From the NCBI GenBank assembly GCA_027596945.1, contig JADGJH010001368.1, positions 1 through 10,401 on the forward strand: 10,401 bases of DNA. Reading direction: 5' to 3'. The notes beneath the pieces are model-generated. The model had not been told where the DNA came from, made no database searches, and saw only the letters and a program-made list of their open reading frames with translations. Below are positions 1-8,312 of this stretch, piece after piece. Numbering within the stretch: position 1 is the first letter of the stretch; each line of letters starts with the position of its first letter. Both the position numbers and the translations under genes were made by a program. Origin of the DNA: Physocladia obscura (lineage: Eukaryota > Chytridiomycota > Chytridiomycetes > Chytridiales > Chytriomycetaceae).

Positions 1-47
<47 letters not shown>

Positions 48-57
48 TATTATTATT
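1..57. repeat. ATT trinucleotide microsatellite
   Basis: Nineteen consecutive trinucleotides: fourteen ATT, one ACT interruption, then four more ATT. The array starts at the first base of the window, so its true length is unknown and it may run further upstream. It lies about 390 bp before the first plausible ATG of the tuberin gene and is not coding. Arrays of this kind are usually length-polymorphic between isolates. Confidence 0.97.
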
Positions 58-447
58 TTGATATTCAATTAACTGTTTTTATTCTTTACTTTATTTCTTT
101 CTTCTGCGCCAGCTGTTTGCGTACCGCAGGATTTGGCACGTTTTTTTTCTTCTTTTTGCTTTAATTTTTTTGCGTTTGTTGGCGGCACTTACATGTGTGC
201 GATAAACGTCAATTTTACGCACTAATCCATCTGTGGGAGCGATAAAGCTCGTGAATGTGTTTTTTTTAAATTTAAATTAATAGGTTTTTTTTTTTGGTTT
301 TCTTGGTTTCACAAGCGAGTTTTGCGTTGGCGTTGTTGGTGGGAGATTATTCGACCAGATCGCGAATTTGTTCTCGTTTTCGTCTTCCTTCTGAGTCGTG
401 GCCACCACTGCAGCAACGGCATCCGCCGAAAAGTCGCAATTACCGTT
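58..447. promoter_or_regulatory. Upstream region of the tuberin gene, no gene seen
   Basis: AT-rich non-coding DNA with poly-T runs (for example around 286-295). The octamer GCGATAAA occurs twice, at 199-206 and 239-246, exactly 40 bp apart. It contains a GATA core, but this is weak evidence for a real site. From about 300 to 447 the composition becomes less T-rich and no ATG occurs until 448, which would fit a transcribed 5' leader. The open frames on both strands here are low-complexity and have no recognisable protein character. The region presumably holds the tuberin promoter. No TATA box or other diagnostic element is clear. Confidence 0.45.
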
Positions 448-498
448 ATGTTGCCGATCGACGACCCAATATCTAGTCATCATCGTTCGACTGCGTGA
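448..498 (+). other. Possible 5' coding exon or 16-codon upstream ORF of tuberin
   Basis: The ATG at 448 is the first ATG in the stretch from about 260 onward, and unspliced it opens a 16-codon ORF ending in TGA at 496-498. A strong donor, GTGAGT, sits at 495-500, overlapping that stop. If 495-619 is spliced (acceptor ending in TTCAG at 619), the frame runs on without a stop into the ATG at 651, adding about 26 residues to tuberin. The stretch 500-619 is T-rich and intron-like. Either reading is possible: a spliced N-terminal exon or a translation-inhibiting upstream ORF. Sequence alone cannot decide. Confidence 0.4.
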
Positions 499-650
499 GT
501 ACAACTGCGGTTGCGACCGTGGGATTTTTTTTTTTGGTTTTGTATGTGGGTGTTGGTGGTGGGTTTGTGAATTGAAAAAGCATTTTTGCATTTCGTTTTT
601 GTCAAACGAAATTGTTCAGTCCCCCCCTGGTGAATAACAAAAAAATCAGA

Positions 651-3600
651 ATGGCACAGGAGCACGAACAGAAGGAGGTGCCCAGTGGAATTCCGTTCAC
701 ATCGCTTGCATCGCGAACGCGGCGCACTTTTTCAGACACAGATTCCGCAAGTGAATACGACTCGAGTTTGCCGCAGTCTCCTCCGATCAGCGGCTTCACC
801 GAGGAAGAAAGAAGGGCGAATGCAGAGGCTGTAGACGAATTAGATGCAGCGCTTACGATGGCCGCTTCAATGGCTCAAAAGTTTGTGTGTCTTTTTCTTT
901 GTTTTTTTAGAGTGGGGCGGCGATGGCAGAGCTGACAGCTGACAGCTGACAGTTGCAAAATCAAAATACTAGAGATGCAGATGCGGTTGTTATCGATGCA
1001 ATGCGCCGTGCACTTTCTGCTGATGTTCGTAGTGCCGAACTTGAGGATTTATTGGCTACCGATATGGTGACGCGTGTCAATACCAACACAGCTCGCACAT
1101 TGCTGCCGCTATTTGCAAAACTAACGCGTAAGGGATCTTATTTGTCTCCATTCGATAACAACAAAGAAGGTCTTGCTGACCTGTTGATTGCGTTTCTTAA
1201 ACCTCAAAATAATCCGGCTATTACACATGCAATCAGCATTTTGCAATCCATACTTAATGATCAGAATACTGCCTTATTTCCTGCTTCTTCCTTGGATCGA
1301 CTGTTAGCTACGATTTCAGATGTTCTTGCTGATCATTGTCTTCGCTCTCCATCTTTGGCCTTTTCAAAGAGGTGTCTTTTCAATATTGAGTTGCTTTTAA
1401 ACTTGGAGATTACCATCATGGCTGGGAAAAAATTACCACTAACGACAACGTATCTATCTGAAAATTCTATTTCTAAAGTTCTCGCTGCTCTCTGTTTATT
1501 TTTTGGACTTGAGTCGTCCTCAGATTTTGACAATGACATTGATGCCCACTATTCAGTGAAGAAAGTTATTAAATCTTTGACGCAATCGTATTCGCAAAAA
1601 ATTATAAACCGATCACTGCTGGACTTATGTAATATTCTGAATTCCGGATTCGATGAGCAGCTCCTTGGCTTGATTTTCCCCAATCTGGATGCGGTGCAAA
1701 TCAACGAAGAAAGAAATATACTTCTTGCGAAATCTGGAGCTTTGAAGGCTTTAGATTTTATTTGTTTCGATCCCAAACCTATTTTGGAAAGCTTTACAAT
1801 GACAAGAATTCGAAGGATTGTCCTTCAATCATTTATTTCAGCAGCAACACTTTCAGGAAAGTATAGTGGTAGTCCAGAACATTCCGATATTTGCGGAAAG
1901 GCTTTGAACTTAATCTGTACATGGACACAGAATACGGTGCTGCTTTGGGGAGATTGGGAAGATATTCTTCAACTATTGGTTAGCTTGAAGCCTTATATTA
2001 CAGACGCCTCATTTACTGTATCATCATACATTCGCGAATCGTATTTGCAAATTTGTACAAATATGTATACAAAATATCGAATTCCGCCAAGTCAAACATC
2101 GCACGAATCTTGCTTAACTCTGCTGTTTTCGCTTTTTGCTGAAACGACAAATTCAGATGATGATTTTGGATTCTCCGACGAAATTCTAATGTCAATAGTT
2201 GATTTTGTGGCCTGGTCAGAAGGATGGACTCCTCATTCAGTTTCTGAAAAGGTGCGAATACTGATGGCAAGATTTTTTCAATGGTCAAAAAATACAAGTG
2301 CACTACAGTTGCAGGAATGTATTATTGACAATGCTTTGAGAATCTTAGAATGTAAGGATGAATATGATACTGAAGAGGTTTGCGATATTGCTGTGGATCT
2401 GGTTCAGTTGATAAAAGCATGCAGTACCAAGGAAAATTCCTCCTTATTCGATCCGAAAATTGCTGAAAAAATTATTGAAACCACTGTCTATATTTCTCGC
2501 GGATGTAATGATGCAACTTTACAGAAACTTGTTACCTTTTTGCAGGCCGGCTGTGTTTTTGCAGACGAAACAATTGCACTTCTCTGTACTAAGAATCTCG
2601 TCAAGCTTTTTCGAACTTGCATAATTGAACGTCAATGCAAAGGATGTGATTATGTGTATTTGGCGATTTCAGAAATTGCTGGTAATGAGAACGATATTGT
2701 TCACGAAACTGTGAAAATTGCCTGTTTCAAATTTTTGCTTTCAGTCAGAGTATCTGGAGGAGATAAATATGGAGGTTATCATTTGGGAGTTACTTGGACT
2801 GAATCATTTACAGCGTGGCTGGGATTTAAAGGAGAGATAAAGCTATCTTCGAGCAAACTCAGAGCAAAAGTTGCTGAAACTTCAAATTCGGGATCGTCAG
2901 ATTTTCGAATTATTTCGGACGGAATTTACATTGACTTGAATCCATTTTTTTCATCGATTTTTAAAACATTCCAATCTAAATCGTCTTGGGAGCTGTATAG
3001 TCTTGTATTATATGGATTTGAAACACAGTTGCAAAATATAAGCGCATATCCACAAGTGATTTCGCATACTCACGTGGAAACTCTTCGAGCGCATTGTTGT
3101 TCTGTTGTGGAATTTGGAACAGCTGCTGCTTTTGTTGATGACCTACCATCGAATGTCAAAAAGTCTGATTTGTACAGTATTATTTTTAAATGCCTTGCAT
3201 CGCTTGTTATTTGGAGCGCTAGGTTTCCTAAAAAAGAAACAGATGACATTATTCGATGCTTTCAGCTGGGTTTGCAGAAATGGTAAAATTCCTGAAAATA
3301 GTATTTCTGAATTTACTCATGTTTTGGCAAATACCCAGGCCGTCAACTGGAAGATATTGTGTCCAATGTCTCATAAACTTTCTCACTGAACTTCCTTTTG
3401 CAATGACGCGCCTCCTGCCTGATACACTCATGAAAATATCCCGTGTGACATCTTCGCAAATGGCACCCCATATTCTTGAATTTCTATCGACACTTGCGCG
3501 TTTGCCTGAAATTTACATTAACTTAACTGAGGCTGACTACAAAAGGATATTTGGAATTGCTCTGCAATATATTCATAGTCCACCTCCACTTTCTGCAGCA

Positions 3601-5338
3601 GCAGGGTCAGACCCTGTAATGGCACTTTCAAATTTAATATCTCAATATGCGGCGCAGCTTGCATACCATGTAATCAGTGTGTGGTTTGTTAATATGCAGC
3701 TAAGTGACCGCAAGAGATATGTTCCATTCATCATTGGAAGTATTTTAACCCAAGCACCTTCAGCTACAAACTCTGAGGCCTCATCTTTATTTGATGAAAG
3801 CGTTGAACTTGTCATGGATATGTTGGTTCAAAACTCATATGCAGATTGTATCGGAAAGCCCGACACATTTACTAACACACCGTCTGTTGTAAACAAAGAA
3901 GCTGATGGAATGGCAACTGGATTACCATTTATTTCTGCCGCAACGACCGGCACAGATTCGTTAGAAAGGTGTTGGATTCAAGGAAACAGTGTGGTCTCAA
4001 TGAGAAATCTAAAAATGAGCGGATGGGTTGAAGTGGTCATTCGAAGACCATCAGGAGTTATTGTTTTTTCTCTTAAACTTGAAAACCGTGCACGATTCTT
4101 GGAAGAGGGAGTTGATTCTGGAGGGTCAAGCGAGGTACAAATCGCAAGTGTAATTGAAAAAGCCGTTGAAGAAATTTCCGATGGCGCCAAGTCATCAACC
4201 AATAGTCCAACGAACCTGCTAGAAGAATTGGTTTCTTTTGATGCTGGTATGTTGTATTTTTTTTATTATTACAGTTTCCGAAGAAAAAAATTGAAAAAAT
4301 AAAAATAAAACAGAGCTCAAACAAAATGAAATGAAAAATATGACTTCTTCGTTGTCTCGAAGTACAGATTTCCATATTAAGACCTCGCATTCAATTAAAT
4401 CTTTGATTGATAACTCTGCAATCAAAAATCTTCCTCTTGATCCATCATTCGTTTTGTTACAATTAACAACATTTCCACAGCAGTCCAATATTCCGCCTTG
4501 CATCCCCATCCCAACTTCTGAAGAAGCATTTGCACGTGCAATTAAAATTATTGACATGACTCCTGTTTCTGATCTGCACAAAATTGGCGTTTTGTATATT
4601 GGCGTATCACAAACACACGAACGGCAAATCTTGCAAAACGAGTCTGGATCACCCGAGTATACTCGTTTTATTTGCTCTCTTGGGAAAATGGTGCCACTGC
4701 GTGGCCTGGAACGACTCCACACTGGTGGACTTGATACGAGCGAAGCAGTTATTGATGGTAAAGCTTGTGTTGCTTGGCAAGATGCTGCCTCTGGAAACCA
4801 AATAATTTTCCATATTACTACGTTAATGCCTACAAATGTTGAAACCGATCCAGGATGCAATTTAAAAAAACGGCATGTGGGAAACGATTTTGTGTCGATA
4901 CTGTTTGACGAATCAGGGACAACAGACATTGGATTTGACACTATTCCAGGGCAATTTAATTTCATCAACATTTTTGTGACACCAGTTGTGATTAACAGCA
5001 GGGTTGATGAAAATAACAGAAGTGGTGCCAATGATAGATTTCATGTTATAATGAAAACGAAGCCGGAATTGAACTTACCACCTTTGGGAGTCTTTTCGGA
5101 AGGCTTTTTAGTTGCTGGAGATAATCTTCCTGGTGTAGTCCGACGCGCAGCAATTCACGCAAATATGTTAGCCCTTGTTGTTGCCCGAAGTCGGGCTGGG
5201 GGTTTCAGAAGCAACGCAAGAGAGAGGTTGATTCAGATTAAACGGTTGACGGAACGAGTTAAGAAGAATTCAACAGCTGTTGCTGCCAGTGATGGAACCG
5301 ATAGAGAAGCATTGCTGAATTTCACCAGATTTCTTTGA
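651..5338 (+). CDS. TSC2: Tuberin (TSC2) homologue, Rheb GTPase-activating protein
   Basis: Four exons, 651-880, 973-3282, 3339-4246 and 4314-5338, join in frame to about 1490 residues (human tuberin is about 1800, fission yeast Tsc2 about 1340). The introns are GT-AG and 92, 56 and 67 nt long. Residues about 80-840 are helical-repeat-like, as in the tuberin N-terminal region that binds TSC1, with WELYSLVLYGFETQL from 749. The central tuberin domain carries AYHVISVWF (955-963) and a later WVEVVIRRPSG (1076-1086). The C-terminus is a complete Rap/Ran-GAP domain (about 1235-1440): HKIGVLYIG, the HITTLMPT segment, and KKRHVGNDFVS with the catalytic 'Asn thumb' at Asn1340. By family knowledge it forms the TSC complex with hamartin and switches Rheb to GDP, restraining TORC1 at lysosome/vacuole membranes. 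The ATG at 651 has a good context (A at -3, G at +4), but an upstream exon starting at 448 is possible. The frame changes are explained by introns, so I see no sign of a pseudogene. Confidence 0.94.
930..950 (+). repeat. Three tandem AGCTGAC units in tuberin intron 1
   Basis: A perfect three-copy tandem repeat of the 7-mer AGCTGAC, followed by AG. CTGAC matches the fungal branch-point consensus (CTRAC), so the intron offers three equivalent branch adenosines at 935, 942 and 949, lying 23-37 nt before the chosen acceptor AG at 971-972. The repeat also creates AGs at 937-938, 944-945 and 951-952. When paired with the donor at 881, these give a frame change or an immediate in-frame stop, which supports the acceptor at 972. 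Confidence 0.8.
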
Positions 5339-5420
5339 ATGAAAGAGAAGCTTTTTTCATATCTGTTTATGTTTTTGGAAATTTTTTTATTGGAAAAATT
5401 TGGCGTTTGAGTTTGTTTTC
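5339..5420 (+). promoter_or_regulatory. 82-bp gap between the tuberin stop and the photolyase start
   Basis: T-rich sequence with no AATAAA hexamer. It must hold the tuberin 3' UTR and cleavage site together with at least part of the photolyase 5' leader, so the photolyase promoter probably reaches back into the last tuberin exon. No recognisable promoter element is visible. Confidence 0.4.
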
Positions 5421-7585
5421 ATGACGAGTGATATTCGTGTGATGTTTTGGTTTCGGACAGACTTGCGACTTCACGATTCTCCAGCCCTTCAAGCAGCTCT
5501 TTCACTAAACCCTTCCGCCTTGTTTCCTGTGTGGTGTTGGGATCCAAATGTGAGTGAAGGATTTCGTCATGATTTCAAAGCGGCAATCTTTTTTATATTT
5601 TATTTCTTTTAGTATGTTTACAAACATCGCGTCGGAATCAATCGTTTTCGGTACGCTTGGTGTTAAAAATATATAACAATCAAAAATAATAATCGTTTTT
5701 GCGAAGCTTTTTGCTTGAATCCATGCAAACTCTTTCAGACCGAATAACCGAAATTGAACCGAATTCTCAACTTCTTGTTGTTCGCGGCGAGCCAACTTAT
5801 CTTCTGCCGTTATTATGGTCACGATGGAGAATAACACATCTTGTTTTCGAAAAAGACACGTCAGCTTATGGTCGTAGAAGAGACGCCGCAATTCTGGCAG
5901 CAGCAAAAACAGCAAGTGTAATTGTAGTGGCAGTGCAAGGGCACCACTTGTATGACCCAGAAGAAGTTACTAGGCGAAATAAAGGGAAGCCGACAATGAC
6001 GATTTCATCTTTGCAAAAGGTTTTTCTCTTTTCTTTTTCCTTTGTTCTTTTTTTAACTTAAAAGTGTATTAAGATCGCTGACGGTATTGGAAATGTTCCA
6101 AAACCGCTTCCTGCGCCCCAAAGTTTGCCTCTGCCCAAACTGACAAGTAATTTGTCGAAACGAAATGAGCTTTTACTTGCTCTTGCTGAATCACTGAAAG
6201 GAATAACCAATTTTGCAGTTTCTGACGATATTGACTTGAATTCAAGTGCCTTTGGCGGCCAACGCACTGAGAAAGTTAATTGCTATGACTCAATTGACGG
6301 TGGAAATGGAGAATTTTCTGTTCCAAGTATACAATCCATTGGAATGGAAACTATAGAAAATGAAAGGGGCAACAACAATGACAGTTTTAAAATTAAAGGT
6401 GGAGAAGCTGAAGCTCTCACACGCCTTGAAAAACTTTGCAAAAAGCCAGATTATATTGCGACATTTTCAAAACCAAACACTTCTCCGGGAAACTCTATCC
6501 AAGACGCGTCAACAACGTTGCTGTCACCATATCTTAAATTTGGCTGTTTGGGTGTGCGAAAAATGTGGTGGGATATTGAGGAGGCGAAAAAAAAGTATAA
6601 AGGAACAAAAACGACAACACCCCCGCAAAATCTCAACGGGCAACTCCTTTTTCGGGATATGTATGCTTGCGCTGAATTTGCAGTTGGAGACAATTTCACG
6701 CGAATACGGGGTAATGAAGTTTGTCGATATGTACGCGACAATTTACTCGTATTTCATATTTCAATTCTATAACTAACTTCATTTAATCCCTTTTCTCGTT
6801 CTTTCTTCGCTTTTCTAAAGATGGATTGGAATTTACAAACAGTTTATGATTCCGAAGGAGTTTCAATTACTCCGCGGCCACTTGGAGACGCTGTCAGTGA
6901 GCAACGCCTTGCTGCATTCAAAGAAGGTCGCACAGGGTTTCCATGGATAGATGCGCTTATGAGGCAACTCAAACAGGAAGGTTGGATGCATCATCTCGGT
7001 CGACACTCTGTTGCAGCATTTTTAACACGTGGGCAATGTTGGATTTCGTGGGAAAGAGGCGCTGAAATTTTTGATGAATATTTGATTGACTGGGACCCAT
7101 GTTCAAATCCTGGCAATTGGATGTGGCTGAGTTGCAGTGCTTTTTACTCCCAATATTTCAAATTGTATGGACTTGTGTCATTCCCATCAAAATATGATGC
7201 CTCAGGAAAGCTCGTTCGACAATATTGCCCAGAACTTGCGAATTTTCCTGACAAATTTATTTACGAACCACATGCGGCGCCATTGAAAATTCAAAAAAAG
7301 GCTGGATGTATAATCGGTGTTGATTACCCCGCCCCAATATTGGATGAGAAGAAGCAAAAGGAAGAAAATATGGTCCGAATGAAGGCGTGTTTTGCAAAGC
7401 AATTTTATGGAACATCTGAAGAAGTTTTGAATGGAACAGCTGATGAAATCTTGAAAGGATCACATGGGATCTCCCTTCCGTCTAATGCCAAAGAGATTTC
7501 TTCAACCACGCCATGGACTATTGCTGCTTCAAAAAATTCAACGTCAAAATTGAAAAGAAAGGCGAGCACTGAAGAGACAAAGTAA
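5421..7585 (+). CDS. Photolyase/cryptochrome, 6-4 photolyase or animal-cryptochrome type
   Basis: Five exons, 5421-5549, 5613-5650 (38 nt), 5707-6019, 6074-6730 and 6821-7585, encode 633 residues. The introns are 63, 56, 54 and 90 nt, and the last contains the branch motif ACTAAC. The N-terminal photolyase alpha/beta domain (about 5-165) begins FWFRTDLRLHD and includes GINRFRFLLE. The FAD-binding domain includes GGEAEAL (269-275), SPYLKFGCLG (311-320), TGFPWIDALMRQL, GWMHHLGRH (433-441), SWERG and GNWMWLSCSAF (477-487). His437 and His441 align with the two catalytic histidines of 6-4 photolyases. Asn475 sits where 6-4 enzymes and vertebrate cryptochromes have the flavin-N5-facing Asn. A hydrophilic insert (about 183-240) precedes the linker, and the tail ends in a basic KLKRKAS, a possible nuclear signal. 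Expected role: light-driven repair of 6-4 photoproducts in the nucleus, or blue-light sensing. Met8 has a better initiation context than Met1 and could also be used. Confidence 0.92.
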
Positions 7586-7742
7586 AAACAAAGTAAAAAT
7601 CGAAAGAAAAAAAAAATTCTGATTACTATTCGTATATTTTGGGCTTGAGAATTCAACTTTTCTTTGAATGCTGACAAACGTGAAGTTCAAAAAAAAAAAT
7701 TAAAAAATTAAAAAAGTAAAAATTAAAAAATCAAAAAACCCA
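7586..7742 (+). promoter_or_regulatory. A-rich gap before the DUF1304 gene
   Basis: The region 3' of the photolyase stop contains A-runs at about 7602-7616. From about 7690 to 7737 it becomes a nearly pure A/T tract of A-runs broken by TT or GT, ending five bases before the ATG at 7743. It presumably combines the photolyase 3' end with the promoter and leader of the next gene. Poly(dA:dT) tracts commonly exclude nucleosomes at fungal promoters, but that function here is inferred. No canonical AATAAA is present. Confidence 0.45.
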
Positions 7743-8105
7743 ATGGTCCTTGTTTCCTCGATATTTTCCGGTCTAGCAGGAGTCGAACACATTTACATCA
7801 TGACGATCGAGATGTTCTTTTTTGGCACCCCGTACGTTAACAAAGTGTTTGGCATCAAGGACAAGGAAACAGCAAAACACCCACTTGTTAAGACCTTGGC
7901 TGCAAACCAAGGGTTGTACAACGGACTTCTGAGTGCTGGATTGCTTTGGGCTGCGGCTACAGGAAGACAAGATCTCACGTTCGCCTTCAATGGTGCTGTT
8001 GTTGTTGCTGCGTTATATGGCGCCATCACTGTTAAGCCGACTATTCTATTTATTCAGGGAGGCCCTTCGATTGCCGCCCTGATTGTTGCCGGTCTTGGAC
8101 ACTGA
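7743..8105 (+). CDS. DUF1304 family small membrane protein
   Basis: A single-exon gene of 120 residues. The sequence carries the marks I associate with the DUF1304 family: VEHIYIMTIEMFFFGTP near the N-terminus, KVFG, then LAANQGLYNGLLSAGLLW in the middle and a C-terminal QGGPSIAALIVAGLG. Four hydrophobic segments can be drawn (about 1-27, 57-74, 80-97 and 101-118), so it should be a four-helix membrane protein with the family's usual length of about 120. The biochemical function of the family is not known to me, and I assign none. It is the only complete gene here without an intron. By my count 58 of 120 codons end in G or C, compared with about 30% in short samples of the tuberin and photolyase genes. 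That could mean high expression or acquisition from bacteria, where the family is common. The ATG at 7743 is the only start that keeps the first conserved motif complete. Confidence 0.88.
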   Translation: MVLVSSIFSGLAGVEHIYIMTIEMFFFGTPYVNKVFGIKDKETAKHPLVKTLAANQGLYNGLLSAGLLWAAATGRQDLTFAFNGAVVVAALYGAITVKPTILFIQGGPSIAALIVAGLGH

Positions 8106-8153
8106 TCTTCTTATTTGAGATTCTAAATTTGTTTTTAAACTGCCTCATAAACT

Positions 8154-8181
8154 TAAAATAAAGATGTTAAGCTTTATTTTA
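8154..8181. terminator. Palindrome with AATAAA on both strands (bidirectional poly(A) signal)
   Basis: The 10-bp arms TAAAATAAAG (8154-8163) and CTTTATTTTA (8172-8181) are perfect reverse complements around an 8-nt loop. The left arm gives AATAAA on the + strand at 8157-8162, 52 nt past the DUF1304 stop. The right arm gives AATAAA on the - strand at 8178-8173, about 135 nt past the reductase stop. This is the natural place for the two convergent genes to be cleaved and polyadenylated. Both mature 3' ends would then overlap by a few tens of bases. Confidence 0.7.
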
Positions 8182-8312
8182 CCTAATTATTTTTTTAATG
8201 TGGAAAAACTGGGGCGAAAGTGGGCGAAACGCAAGTGAAGTTGGTTTTCAGAAAACAATTGTAAAAGAACAGCAAGTAGTGATGAAGCTGCAATCTCCTT
8301 GGTTTGCTTAAA

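Noticed and set aside
277..591. A 104-codon open frame on the minus strand upstream of tuberin
   Set aside because: It is low-complexity (Lys/Pro/Thr-rich) because it reads through poly-T and repeat tracts, has no recognisable domain, and conflicts with the likely 5' leader of tuberin.
3256..3286. Apparent frameshift in the middle of tuberin, where two long frames overlap
   Set aside because: A 56-nt GT-AG intron (3283-3338) restores the frame exactly and joins conserved segments, so no frameshift or pseudogene is needed.
4275..4313. Alternative acceptor ending at 4274 for tuberin intron 3
   Set aside because: It has the right phase and a good TTACAG, but the frame meets TGA at 4292-4294. 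The CAG at 4311-4313 keeps the frame open, so it is preferred.
4219..5031. A 270-codon open frame on the minus strand, antisense to the tuberin GAP exon
   Set aside because: The opposite strand encodes a highly conserved Rap/Ran-GAP domain, and the antisense translation shows no domain character. It is a by-product of codon use.
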